Positions 1 through 6,273 of a stretch of 21,744 nucleotides of DNA are shown piece by piece. Every line of letters begins with the position of its first letter. Positions within the stretch are counted from its first letter, which is position 1. This stretch comes from a virus, in IMG/VR virus record IMGVR_UViG_3300018481_000687, positions 1 through 21,744 of that record, one strand, 5' to 3'. The notes below the pieces were generated by a model. That model was not told where the DNA came from and did not search any database. It saw only the letters and a program-made list of their open reading frames with translations. A program made the position numbers and the translations under genes.

Positions 1-1
1 T

Positions 2-787
2 ACATTAACTGAAGCAGGCTATGTAGGCCAGGATGTGGAAAGTTTAATTAAGCAATTAATTCAAAATGCTGATGATGACATTGAAAAAGCACAACACGGA
101 ATTATCTTTATTGATGAGATTGATAAGAAAAGTAGGAAGAGCGAATCGTCAACAATAACTAGGGATGTTTCGGGTGAAGGTGTACAGCAATCACTTTTGA
201 AGCTAATTGAGGGAACAATCATAAATATAGATGATTACGATAGTTCAATCGAGTTTGATACTAAAGACGTGCTATTTATAAGTAGCGGCGCTTTTGTCGG
301 TCTTGATGAAATTATTCGCAAGAATAGATCCAAGTCCTCAATCGGTATTGGGGCAACACTAAACACAAGACAGGCATTTTCTAAAATCGTTAAAACAGCT
401 ACACCAAACGACTTTGTTAAGTTCGGATTAATCCCAGAGTTTGTAGGACGTCACCCAGTTACGGTTGTGTTTGACGACTTGACATCTGACATGATGATCC
501 GCATACTTAAAGAACCAAAAAACAACATAGTTAGCCAGTTTAAAGCATTATTTAAATTTGAAGGCATTGTTTTAGACTTCGATGATAAATATCTCCATGA
601 TGTTGCAGATGAATGTCTGACACAGAAGGTTGGCGCAAGGGGTTTGCGAACAATCATGGAAAGAGATTTACAAGCAACTCAATTCGCGTTGCCAAGACTA
701 GCAAAGGAAGGTGTCAACAAAATATATGTTGATGCAAATAGAACAATTAAGCATGTTTACAAATCAAAGAAACAAGCAAATGGCTAA
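2..787 (+). CDS. clpX: ClpX-like AAA+ unfoldase, 5' end outside the window
   Basis: ATP-dependent unfoldase subunit that would feed substrates to ClpP. The frame is open from base 2, so this is the C-terminal 261 residues of a gene starting upstream; the GTG at 35 is internal. Visible ClpX hallmarks in order are the pore loop GYVG, Walker B IIFIDEIDK, the DVSGEGVQQ segment, the arginine-finger region GLIPEFVGRHPV and sensor 2 GARGLRTIME. Two departures from E. coli ClpX as I remember it: the RKH pore loop between LIEGT and the next strand is about 7 residues shorter and acidic (around INIDDYDSSIEFDT), and the ClpP-docking IGF tripeptide reads IGI (in SSIGIGATLN). The zinc-binding N-domain, if any, is out of view. 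The stop overlaps the bS21 start by 8 bases. A phage ClpP lies at 19867. ClpX identity is secure; altered specificity is inference. Confidence 0.95.
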   Translation, partial: TLTEAGYVGQDVESLIKQLIQNADDDIEKAQHGIIFIDEIDKKSRKSESSTITRDVSGEGVQQSLLKLIEGTIINIDDYDSSIEFDTKDVLFISSGAFVGLDEIIRKNRSKSSIGIGATLNTRQAFSKIVKTATPNDFVKFGLIPEFVGRHPVTVVFDDLTSDMMIRILKEPKNNIVSQFKALFKFEGIVLDFDDKYLHDVADECLTQKVGARGLRTIMERDLQATQFALPRLAKEGVNKIYVDANRTIKHVYKSKKQANG

Positions 788-1037
788 TCACAGGGACGGG
801 AAGAAGTCACGTGGGATATTTGTAGAAGTACGTGGTGATGATTTCGGTCGTGCATTACGCACTTGGTCAAAGAAGGTACAAGACAGCGGTCTATTACAAG
901 AAGTAAAAGAACGTATGGCTTATGAAAAGAAGGCAGTTGAAAAACAGCGCCTTAGGAAACAGGCCCGTAAACGTTGGGAACGTAAGGTCGAAGAGTTGAT
1001 TGAACAGGGGCATTGGCATAAAGACAAAAAGTTCTGA
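780..1037 (+). CDS. rpsU: Ribosomal protein bS21 homologue, phage-encoded
   Basis: An 85-residue basic protein matching bS21, the small-subunit protein near the anti-Shine-Dalgarno region that assists initiation. The core runs from VRGDDFGRALRTWSKKVQ to EVKERMAYEKK, followed by an Arg/Lys-rich helix (RLRKQARKRWERK), which is the bS21 pattern. About 14 extra residues precede the core and about 15 follow it. I chose the ATG at 780 because the family homology begins soon after it; a longer frame from 711 would lie entirely within clpX. The gene overlaps the end of clpX by 8 bases, so it is probably translationally coupled. bS21 genes are known from marine phages, where replacing or competing with host bS21 on ribosomes has been proposed. 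The ribosome-binding site is weak. Confidence 0.9.
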   Translation: MANHRDGKKSRGIFVEVRGDDFGRALRTWSKKVQDSGLLQEVKERMAYEKKAVEKQRLRKQARKRWERKVEELIEQGHWHKDKKF

Positions 1038-1042
1038 TTTAG

Positions 1043-1071
1043 TTGACTTTTATAAGCACATAACATAAACT
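1043..1071 (+). promoter_or_regulatory. Sigma70-like promoter P1 with a 9-bp inverted repeat
   Basis: TTGACT (1043-1048), a 17-base spacer and TAAACT (1066-1071). A perfect inverted repeat, TAAGCACAT (1053-1061) and ATGTGCTTA (1077-1085), brackets the -10 element, which suggests an operator or a 5'-end hairpin. It lies just after the bS21 stop and is the first of two promoters in the gap before the secreted-protein genes. Confidence 0.55.
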
Positions 1072-1146
1072 ATATCATGTGCTTAGTTAGCAAACGGTGA
1101 TAAGTAAGATAGAGTTTTATTAAAAACAGATAAGATTCAGAATTAA

Positions 1147-1175
1147 TTGACACTTGTAAGCTAATAATATAAATT
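1147..1175 (+). promoter_or_regulatory. Sigma70-like promoter P2
   Basis: TTGACA (1147-1152), a 17-base spacer and TAAATT (1170-1175). ACACTT (1150-1155) and AAGTGT (1179-1184) form an inverted repeat across the -10. The remaining sequence to the start at 1336 holds short dyads (CTATC...GATAG; GGTCTTGACC) and a possible third -35-like TTGACC at 1288 without a convincing -10. No gene is evident in 1038-1335. Confidence 0.5.
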
Positions 1176-1335
1176 AATAAGTGTGTGTTAAAAATAGCGC
1201 ACTTTAAAAAACATCTTATCATAGCATAATGCTGTGACAAGTATGAGGGGCTATCTAGAGAGTCCATGATAGTTGAGACATAGGGTCTTGACCGTCTAAA
1301 TGGTAAATTTAAATTTAAAATTTGGAGTATATTAT

Positions 1336-1731
1336 ATGAAGAAACTTATTATCGCTGGCGCTTTGGCTGCTATGTCCGTTGGTGCTTTCGCTGCTGCCGG
1401 TGCTATCGCTACTTCCGGTGCAGGTGCTACTAGCACTTCCGCTACCGCTGGCTTTGTAGCCGGTGGTCGTAATAGTGCTGCGCTGACTGTCGTTGGTGCA
1501 GGTAATACCACAACTGCTGCTGCAGGTGGTGCTACCCTTTCGGGCGCTGCCGCTGGTCCTAACGCTGCCGCTGGTGCTACTATTAGCGGATTTGGTGCTA
1601 CAACCCAATCTACCAGCACACAAGCTGGCATTCAACTTAGTTCGCCGAACGCAACTGGCGGCTTCCTTGGTACTTCCGGTGGCGTTGGCACATCCGGTGG
1701 TTTCGTTGGTTCGTTCGCAACCGCTCCTTAA
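1336..1731 (+). CDS. Secreted Ala/Gly/Ser/Thr-rich protein, unknown function
   Basis: A 131-residue protein with a clear Sec signal peptide: MKK, a hydrophobic core, and an AFA cleavage site near residues 18-20. The mature part is almost entirely Ala, Gly, Ser and Thr with repeated SGAAAG/GGTSGG-like strings and no Cys, which suggests a fibrous, amyloid-like or surface-coating protein. I chose the ATG at 1336 over the ATG at 1300 because TTGGAG lies 9 bases upstream and the signal peptide begins there. It is the first of three consecutive secreted-protein genes. Its local base composition is richer in G+C than the flanks because of GCT/GGT codons. The opposite strand is also open over most of it, a by-product of the codon bias. 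I do not recognise a family. Confidence 0.75.
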   Translation: MKKLIIAGALAAMSVGAFAAAGAIATSGAGATSTSATAGFVAGGRNSAALTVVGAGNTTTAAAGGATLSGAAAGPNAAAGATISGFGATTQSTSTQAGIQLSSPNATGGFLGTSGGVGTSGGFVGSFATAP

Positions 1732-1745
1732 TTCTAACTTAGGTT

Positions 1746-1779
1746 AGGGTTGGAAACAACCCTGCCCGTTAGGGTTGTT
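1746..1779 (+). promoter_or_regulatory. Two mutually exclusive hairpins
   Basis: AGGGTTG occurs at 1746-1752 and again at 1771-1777, with its complement CAACCCT between them at 1757-1763. The first pairing gives a 7-bp stem closed by a GAAA tetraloop. The second gives a 9-bp stem, AACAACCCT/AGGGTTGTT, with a 7-base loop. They cannot form together. This lies just after a secreted-protein stop and upstream of the terminator hairpin at 1788. Confidence 0.5.
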
Positions 1780-1787
1780 AAAAGCTT

Positions 1788-1820
1788 AAATATAGAGGGA
1801 ATTATCCCTCTATATTTTAA
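1788..1820 (+). terminator. Rho-independent terminator-like hairpin
   Basis: A perfect 13-bp stem (1788-1800 with 1805-1817), loop ATTA, followed by a T-rich end. It sits 26 bases upstream of the next start at 1846, so it could act as an attenuator between the two secreted-protein genes. Confidence 0.65.
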
Positions 1821-1845
1821 ACCTAAAAAAAAGGAAAAGGAAAAT

Positions 1846-2562
1846 ATGATGAAAAATAAATTAATTGCTCTGGCAGCAATGATGGCACTGACTGTAATGT
1901 CGAGTACATCTTTTGCACAGAGTGCTGCCAATTCCAACTCTGGGTCGGAATCGAATTCTGGTTCTGTCTCTGGCGCTCAGTCCAACAACAGTGGCGGCAA
2001 CAATGCTGGTATTGGAAATTCTCGATCTGGTGCTGTTTCGGGTTCTAATTCGGCATCTGATTCGAATTCGTCTTCGGTTGGTGCAGCGAACAATGATAAC
2101 TCGCAGAGCATTACGTTCACGAGTCCTTCGAAGTCAGAAGTTCATTATTCGGGAAGTCAAACTCTCAAGAACGTTCCGTCGGTTCAGGGTCCAAACCTGA
2201 CTACATCCAATGATACCTGTATGGGTTCAACATCTGGATCGATTAACGGACCTGGTTTCGGTATTGGTCTTGGTTCTACCTGGACAGATGACAATTGCGT
2301 AATGTTGAAGAACAGTCGTGAATTGTGGAATATGGGAATGAAGGCTGCTTCTATGGCGCTTATGTGTACTGATATCAGAACACGTAGAGCTTTGCAAGTT
2401 ACTGGCTTTAATTGCCCAAATACACTTGAAGGTCACCCGATTCCAGCACCGCAGGTTTATTCTGCTGCACCTAGTGCACCGGTTGCTGACAATGAAAAAT
2501 ATACTGATCCGTACGTTCGTGCTCGCCTAGGACTACCACCATTAAAACCGGTTAAGCAGTAA
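1846..2562 (+). CDS. Secreted Ser/Asn/Gly-rich protein with conserved Cys-containing C-terminal domain
   Basis: A 238-residue protein. The signal peptide is MMKNKL plus a hydrophobic stretch, with an SFA cleavage site before QS (about residue 24). Residues ~25-95 are a Ser/Asn/Gly-rich linker with repeated SNSGS/SGSNS strings. The C-terminal part (~110-200) looks like a folded domain with four Cys (in NDTCMGS, DDNCVML, ALMCTD and GFNCP), suiting two periplasmic disulfides. The tail is Pro-rich. ATG 1846 follows AAGGAAAAGG; the ATG at 1849 is a possible alternative. I have an impression of having seen the CMGS...DDNC pattern in other phage secreted proteins, but I cannot name a family. It lies between two other secreted-protein genes and is probably co-expressed with the downstream one (23-base gap). 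Confidence 0.75.
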   Translation: MMKNKLIALAAMMALTVMSSTSFAQSAANSNSGSESNSGSVSGAQSNNSGGNNAGIGNSRSGAVSGSNSASDSNSSSVGAANNDNSQSITFTSPSKSEVHYSGSQTLKNVPSVQGPNLTTSNDTCMGSTSGSINGPGFGIGLGSTWTDDNCVMLKNSRELWNMGMKAASMALMCTDIRTRRALQVTGFNCPNTLEGHPIPAPQVYSAAPSAPVADNEKYTDPYVRARLGLPPLKPVKQ

Positions 2563-2585
2563 GTCAACTATAAAGGAGGCTTATA

Positions 2586-3008
2586 ATGAAAAAAATAATT
2601 TCAATCTTAGCCCTAATGGCGTTGGGTGGATCTGCTTTTGCGAATGATCTATCCATTGAGCGTCGTGAAGGCGGATTCGGAACACCGGGGTTGGAAGGGC
2701 AGGAACGTGCAGAGAAATGGGATGGTAGTAATGCTATCTATCATGCTCTCACATATCTTCCGGGTCATCCTACAGCGGCAACGATTTATCCTCGTGTAGT
2801 TGATGTAGAATGCACCAGGTCTAACGCAGGTAATTTCTCCTGCGGTGGGTTTAATTGGCGTCAAGAGCTAGGAAGGGCCGAATATTTATTTGTTCGACCA
2901 GTACTAGCTAAAGGACCAATTGTTGTCGAGAAGCTGGTGATCAAGGAAACTGTGAAGATAGAAGTTGAAAGACCTCGTCCTCCACCGCCGAAGAAAATTA
3001 AAGAGTAA
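2586..3008 (+). CDS. Small secreted protein, unknown function
   Basis: A 140-residue protein with a signal peptide (MKKIISILALMALGGSAFA, then ND). The mature region has two Cys (in VECTR and FSCGG) that could form a disulfide and a compact region around NWRQELGRAEYLFVRP. It ends in an acidic/basic stretch and the Pro-rich tail RPRPPPPKK. The start is well supported by a near-perfect Shine-Dalgarno, AAAGGAGG, ending 8 bases before the ATG. It is the last of three tandem secreted-protein genes and is followed directly by a strong terminator. No family recognised; a periplasmic or envelope role is inferred only from export. Confidence 0.75.
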   Translation: MKKIISILALMALGGSAFANDLSIERREGGFGTPGLEGQERAEKWDGSNAIYHALTYLPGHPTAATIYPRVVDVECTRSNAGNFSCGGFNWRQELGRAEYLFVRPVLAKGPIVVEKLVIKETVKIEVERPRPPPPKKIKE

Positions 3009-3014
3009 TAATCT

Positions 3015-3047
3015 CGGTAATGATCTAAAAAATCATTACCGTTTTTT
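3015..3047 (+). terminator. Strong Rho-independent terminator
   Basis: CGGTAATGAT (3015-3024) pairs with ATCATTACCG (3032-3041), a 10-bp perfect stem with a 7-base loop, followed by six T. The next start codon (3048) follows the T-run immediately, leaving no room for a normal ribosome-binding site. Confidence 0.88.
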
Positions 3048-3413
3048 ATGGATGTAATTGTAACAATTGCGTTGGCAACAATATGTTTTACATATCATGG
3101 TGCTGAAGAGTGCCATACTACTTTGCTAGGTACAAAGAATTCACCGACACCTGTCGGTGAATTCTTTATTCGAAAACATCCTGCCCCTCAAAAGGGATAT
3201 GGTGGTGATGTATTAGAATTTTATGAGACAGATACAGAAATCTACGCAATACATAGACTTTGGTTGCTCAACCCTAAAGAGCGTCGTGAAGAACGAATAA
3301 AAAGCAAGAATGTTAAGGACAAGTTCATAACAAACGGGTGTATAAACGTTGACACTAAAGTTTATGAAAAATTGTTAGAGTGTTGTCAAAATTCCAGGCT
3401 TATCGTAAGGTGA
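3048..3413 (+). CDS. L,D-transpeptidase (YkuD-type) catalytic domain protein
   Basis: A 121-residue single-domain protein. Family signatures are SPTPVGEFFI after the early strands (the TPxG...F segment), a conserved His in YAIHRLW, and the catalytic Cys block FITNGCINV, equivalent to the (S/T)xGCxN active site of L,D-transpeptidases. These enzymes form 3-3 peptidoglycan cross-links or attach proteins to peptidoglycan in the periplasm. There is no classical signal peptide; the N-terminus (VIVTIALATICF) is hydrophobic but seems to be the first strands of the fold, so export is unclear. The start at 3048 directly abuts a terminator T-run with no Shine-Dalgarno, so the true start or transcript is uncertain. 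The gene contains a perfect 16-bp inverted repeat at 3134-3167. Possible roles are protecting the cell wall or blocking superinfection; both are inference. Confidence 0.78.
   Translation: MDVIVTIALATICFTYHGAEECHTTLLGTKNSPTPVGEFFIRKHPAPQKGYGGDVLEFYETDTEIYAIHRLWLLNPKERREERIKSKNVKDKFITNGCINVDTKVYEKLLECCQNSRLIVR
3134..3167. repeat. Perfect 16-bp inverted repeat inside the L,D-transpeptidase gene
   Basis: AAAGAATTCACCGACA (3134-3149) and its exact reverse complement (3152-3167) are separated by only CC. It lies over codons of the conserved KNSPTPVGEF segment and is followed by ATT. It would form a very stable hairpin in mRNA and carries two GAATTC sites. Confidence 0.95.
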
Positions 3414-3443
3414 TTGACATAATTATTGCATTGTGTGTATAAT
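3414..3443 (+). promoter_or_regulatory. Near-consensus sigma70 promoter of the polysaccharide operon
   Basis: TTGACA (3414-3419), an 18-base spacer and TATAAT (3438-3443): both hexamers are perfect consensus. The expected transcript start is about 3450, which is the A of the glycosyltransferase ATG. GCATTGT (3428-3434) and ACAATGC (3447-3453) form an inverted repeat around the -10 and over the start codon. Confidence 0.85.
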
Positions 3444-3449
3444 GTAACA

Positions 3450-4514
3450 ATGCTAAAACAAAATGACTCATTTGCTATTCTTATTCCAGTTTACAACGAG
3501 GAAATCGTTATTAAAGGAACGATTGATTCTTTAATAAGGGCCGGTATCCCGAAATGTGATATATACGTTGTGAATGACAAATCCACAGATAGAACTGCGG
3601 AGATGGCAAGTAACGAAAATGTCAATGTATTCACTGTACCAGTAAATGGTGGAAAGGCTAATGCCCAGAAAGCGGCCCTTAAGCATTTTGGTTTAACTGA
3701 TCGTTATGATTGGATTATTTTTCTTGATGGTGATACAAAAGTAGATACCGGATTTTTTGATGCACTTAAAAATGCTGCTGAAAAACAACCCGAAGTTGGT
3801 TTGTTTGTAGGCCAGGTAAAATCTGTTAAGAATTCGCATATTTATTCGGCATCTAGGGCGTCTGATTATGCATACAGTCATGACATGATTAAGCATGGAC
3901 AGAGTAACTTTAACGTGGTATTTGTATCACCGGGTTGTTGTTCAATGTATCGATCAGATGTACTTGAACAGGTGGACATTGATCATATGACTTTGGCCGA
4001 AGATATGGATTTGACTATTCAGACACATAGATTAGGTTATAGGGTTGTTTATGTTCCAGGAGCGTCGGTTAATACACAGGACCCGGCTAATTTCAAGGAT
4101 TATCATAAACAGGTGCTCAGATGGTATCGTGGATTTTGGCAAATTGTCAAGAAGCACAATGTTTTTGGATTTAGAAAGCGGCAACGTGTCGATTGGTATA
4201 TGATGTTTGCAACCATTGACTCAATGCTTTTTAATCGTATTTTTTGGGCTGTGGCATTAGCAATTTATAATCCGTCTGTTATTATTCCCGGATTTTTTAT
4301 GGATTTAGGTGTATCGTTTTGTGTAAGTTGTTATGCCGCGATTAAGACTCGGAGACTTGACTTAGTGTATAAATTCCCTATATACTATTGGTTAGGCTAC
4401 GTGAATTTGTATGCATATATACGTGCCTTTATAGAAATTATTGTACAGAAGAAAGAATTGCTTGCGTGGAACAAAGTAAAAAGATACGATTTCAATTCTC
4501 AACACACTAACTAA
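3450..4514 (+). CDS. Processive family-2 glycosyltransferase, PgaC/IcaA-like
   Basis: A 354-residue inner-membrane glycosyltransferase, probably polymerising a UDP-sugar into a beta-linked polysaccharide. Motifs: the nucleotide-binding start AILIPVYNEE, the Asp in VVNDKSTDRT, GGKANA, DxD as DGD (93-95), the catalytic ED in TLAEDMDL (184-185), and QVLRW (221-225), the QxxRW signature of processive enzymes such as poly-GlcNAc, chitin and hyaluronan synthases. About three hydrophobic segments follow residue 250; the N-terminal membrane helices usual in PgaC are absent. I chose ATG 3450 rather than the upstream 3426 because the promoter -10 lies between them. The predicted transcript then begins at or next to the ATG, so the mRNA would be leaderless. 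It is first in an operon with a secreted NodB deacetylase, which points to a PNAG-like polymer; the exact sugar cannot be read from sequence. Confidence 0.88.
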   Translation: MLKQNDSFAILIPVYNEEIVIKGTIDSLIRAGIPKCDIYVVNDKSTDRTAEMASNENVNVFTVPVNGGKANAQKAALKHFGLTDRYDWIIFLDGDTKVDTGFFDALKNAAEKQPEVGLFVGQVKSVKNSHIYSASRASDYAYSHDMIKHGQSNFNVVFVSPGCCSMYRSDVLEQVDIDHMTLAEDMDLTIQTHRLGYRVVYVPGASVNTQDPANFKDYHKQVLRWYRGFWQIVKKHNVFGFRKRQRVDWYMMFATIDSMLFNRIFWAVALAIYNPSVIIPGFFMDLGVSFCVSCYAAIKTRRLDLVYKFPIYYWLGYVNLYAYIRAFIEIIVQKKELLAWNKVKRYDFNSQHTN

Positions 4515-4521
4515 GGTAAAA

Positions 4522-4980
4522 ATGAAAAGTCTGATTGTAGCTGCTGTTTTGGGTGTTAGTTCTTTGGGTGTTTATGCCGAAGGGCTAAAGCTTCCTACAG
4601 ATTTTCCGGGATCTAATTGGAGTGCATTAACACTCCACCCCGGTGTTGTTAAAGGAACTCCTGAAGATGGTAATCTTCTGTTACAGGGAAAAATAGAACA
4701 AGGTGCCATTTGGGCAAGGTTTGGTGATAATGATAAATGGGCATTGAACACTTATGTCTCATTAGGTTATAGTGCAGATAGAAATAAGCTGTACTATAAC
4801 AATAAACTTTCACCAGCTATTGGTGTTAAGGTAAGTCGTAGTTTTGAAAGTGGAGTTGTGGATATTGGGGTTCAGGCAGTACACGAAACCTATTTCCATG
4901 GAATCACCGGTAGCCCGAAAAGTGGTTCGGGCGTACAAGCGTATGCAAGCTACTGGTTTGGTTGGAATCTAGGAAAATAA
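4522..4980 (+). CDS. Small secreted, probably outer-membrane beta-barrel protein
   Basis: A 152-residue protein with a signal peptide (MKSLIVAAVLGVSSLGVYA, then EG). The mature part alternates polar and hydrophobic residues in strands rich in Gly, Tyr and Trp (for example WALNTYVSLGYSA and VDIGVQAVHETYF) and ends in YASYWFGWNLGK, as in small outer-membrane barrels, though the last residue is Lys rather than Phe. The ATG follows AAGG 7 bases after the glycosyltransferase stop, so it is in the same operon. By position it could play the role of an export or anchoring partner for the polysaccharide, but it is far too short to be PgaA. A second small barrel-like secreted protein is encoded at 11897; I do not see clear sequence identity between them. 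Confidence 0.68.
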   Translation: MKSLIVAAVLGVSSLGVYAEGLKLPTDFPGSNWSALTLHPGVVKGTPEDGNLLLQGKIEQGAIWARFGDNDKWALNTYVSLGYSADRNKLYYNNKLSPAIGVKVSRSFESGVVDIGVQAVHETYFHGITGSPKSGSGVQAYASYWFGWNLGK

Positions 4981-5002
4981 TTATAATTTAGAAAGGAATA
5001 TT

Positions 5003-5233
5003 ATGTCATTAGGAATGCCGGGGTACTCATTAGGGCTTAATTTAGCAATGAGATTCCCTATTATCACACCACTTGTTGCGGCTGGTGCTCTAGCACTGCC
5101 AGCATTGCCACCGCTGCCAGCATTGCCACCGCTACCAACAATAACATTGCCGGCCCCGCCAGCAATACCGAAGGTAACATTGCCTTCGCCACCGACACTT
5201 CCGACAATGGTATTGCCGTCGGTTGGTCTTTAA
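5003..5233 (+). CDS. Short Pro/Leu-rich repeat protein
   Basis: A 76-residue protein. Residues 1-30 include a Gly/Leu stretch and a hydrophobic segment (PLVAAGALALPALPP), then LP/PP repeats to the end (LPPLPALPPLP, TLPAPPAIP, TLPSPPTLP), with only three charged-or-basic residues in the whole chain. The DNA contains a perfect tandem 18-bp repeat at 5096-5131. The start follows AGAAAGGA with good spacing. It lies between the barrel-like protein and the deacetylase in the same transcription unit. Proline-rich chains like this can span the periplasm or line an interface; no family recognised. It could be a rapidly evolving spacer gene, but its ribosome-binding site and operon position argue that it is translated. 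Confidence 0.6.
   Translation: MSLGMPGYSLGLNLAMRFPIITPLVAAGALALPALPPLPALPPLPTITLPAPPAIPKVTLPSPPTLPTMVLPSVGL
5096..5131 (+). repeat. Two perfect tandem 18-bp repeats
   Basis: CTGCCAGCATTGCCACCG at 5096-5113 is repeated exactly at 5114-5131 and encodes the LPALPP units of the Pro/Leu-rich protein. Such repeats expand or contract by slippage. Confidence 0.95.
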
Positions 5234-5256
5234 CATTTCATAGAAAGTAAACATTA

Positions 5257-6255
5257 ATGAAGAAACTTCTTTGCGCCGTTGCGGCGGCGTTATCAACATT
5301 CATCTCCGTGAATGCGAATGCTCAAGGTATTCCGGTACTTATGTATCATGAAATTGTAGCAGATAAGGCAGGGATTGCTCCGAGTGAAACAGTTGTCACA
5401 GTCTCATCTTTCAACGCACAGATGAAATGGTTAGCAAGTCATAATTACTATACCATATCAATGTCAGAACTTGTGACATATATGAAGACTGGTAAAGTGC
5501 GGACAGTTAAGCGTAAGAAACCGATTGTACTTACATTCGATGATGGTTGGTATAACCAGCAGAATGCTCTTCCCGGCCTTAATAGGCAGGGATTTAAAGG
5601 AGTCTTTAACGTCCTTGGTGCTATTCCGGGTTACGATCCTGCATATATGAACTGGAATGCAATTAAGAACTTGTCCACGAGTGGTCATGAAATTGCATCC
5701 CACACAATGACTCACCCATACCATATGACTGCTGATATGTATGGTTATGAAATTATTCAATCTAAGAATACGATTGAACAAATGGTGGGTAAACCTGTAA
5801 CAACTATTGCTTGGCCGAATGGTTGGTTCACAAACGAAATGCTGAATACAGCTTATTCAATCGGTTATACTGGATCTCAAAGTATTGATGACAACTGGTG
5901 TCAGTTATCGGGGGAAAGCCTTGAAGGTACAGATCAATGTATGTGGCTCACCGGTAACGCACCTCTGCAGAATCCATGGCATATAAAACGTATTTTCATT
6001 GACGGACGTTGCACTGCTCCAGAAATTGGACAATGGGTTATACAAGGACATTCATCACCGTGTGCATTTACTGATGTTCCGGGTGTTCAGGTTACTCTAA
6101 GAGCTACACCGACACTTACTGTTCAACAGAAATCTACAATTAACACTACGGACGATGAAGCGAAGCCAAGAGGCCCTCGTGATAGGATAGATCATAGTAA
6201 TACAGGCGAAGATATCGATGATCTAGATACCAAGAATCACCGTAAGCCTAGGTAA
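5257..6255 (+). CDS. Secreted polysaccharide N-deacetylase, NodB domain, PgaB/IcaB-like
   Basis: A 332-residue protein. The signal peptide is MKKLLCAVAAALSTFISVNANA, cleaved before QG. The mature N-terminus GIPVLMYHEI is the typical opening of PgaB/IcaB-type carbohydrate esterase 4 domains. Motif 1 is TFDDGW (Asp95, Asp96). Motif 2 is SHTMTHP (His149, His153), completing the metal-binding Asp-His-His triad. AWPNGW stands where other members have a YPYG-like motif 3, and IKRIFIDG matches the late R/I-rich motif. A family member removes N-acetyl groups from beta-linked GlcNAc polymers in the periplasm. The last ~50 residues are a charged tail (DRIDHSNTGEDIDD) outside the domain. The gene ends the operon that starts with the processive glycosyltransferase. 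The start is supported by the signal peptide; the Shine-Dalgarno (AGAAAG) is weak. Confidence 0.88.
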   Translation: MKKLLCAVAAALSTFISVNANAQGIPVLMYHEIVADKAGIAPSETVVTVSSFNAQMKWLASHNYYTISMSELVTYMKTGKVRTVKRKKPIVLTFDDGWYNQQNALPGLNRQGFKGVFNVLGAIPGYDPAYMNWNAIKNLSTSGHEIASHTMTHPYHMTADMYGYEIIQSKNTIEQMVGKPVTTIAWPNGWFTNEMLNTAYSIGYTGSQSIDDNWCQLSGESLEGTDQCMWLTGNAPLQNPWHIKRIFIDGRCTAPEIGQWVIQGHSSPCAFTDVPGVQVTLRATPTLTVQQKSTINTTDDEAKPRGPRDRIDHSNTGEDIDDLDTKNHRKPR

Positions 6256-6265
6256 TAGTAGGTAA

Positions 6266-6273
6266 TATAAATA
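6266..6273 (+). promoter_or_regulatory. TATAAATA, T4-late-promoter-like octamer
   Basis: An exact match to the T4 late promoter core, upstream of the GH16 gene, but it overlaps the 5' arm of the terminator at 6270, so the second octamer at 6310 is the better candidate. Confidence 0.35.

Noticed and set aside
583-592. GATAAATA inside clpX as a late promoter
   Set aside because: No gene start follows it; treated as background.
1300-1335. Twelve-residue N-terminal extension of the first secreted protein
   Set aside because: It would place charged residues before the signal peptide and skip the good TTGGAG site.
1332-1631. Long antisense frames opposite the Ala/Gly-rich secreted protein
   Set aside because: They arise from GCT/GGT codon bias; no ribosome-binding site, promoter or recognisable protein.
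3426-3449. Upstream ATG as the glycosyltransferase start
   Set aside because: It lies upstream of the -10 element, so it would not be in the predicted transcript, and the family homology starts after 3450.
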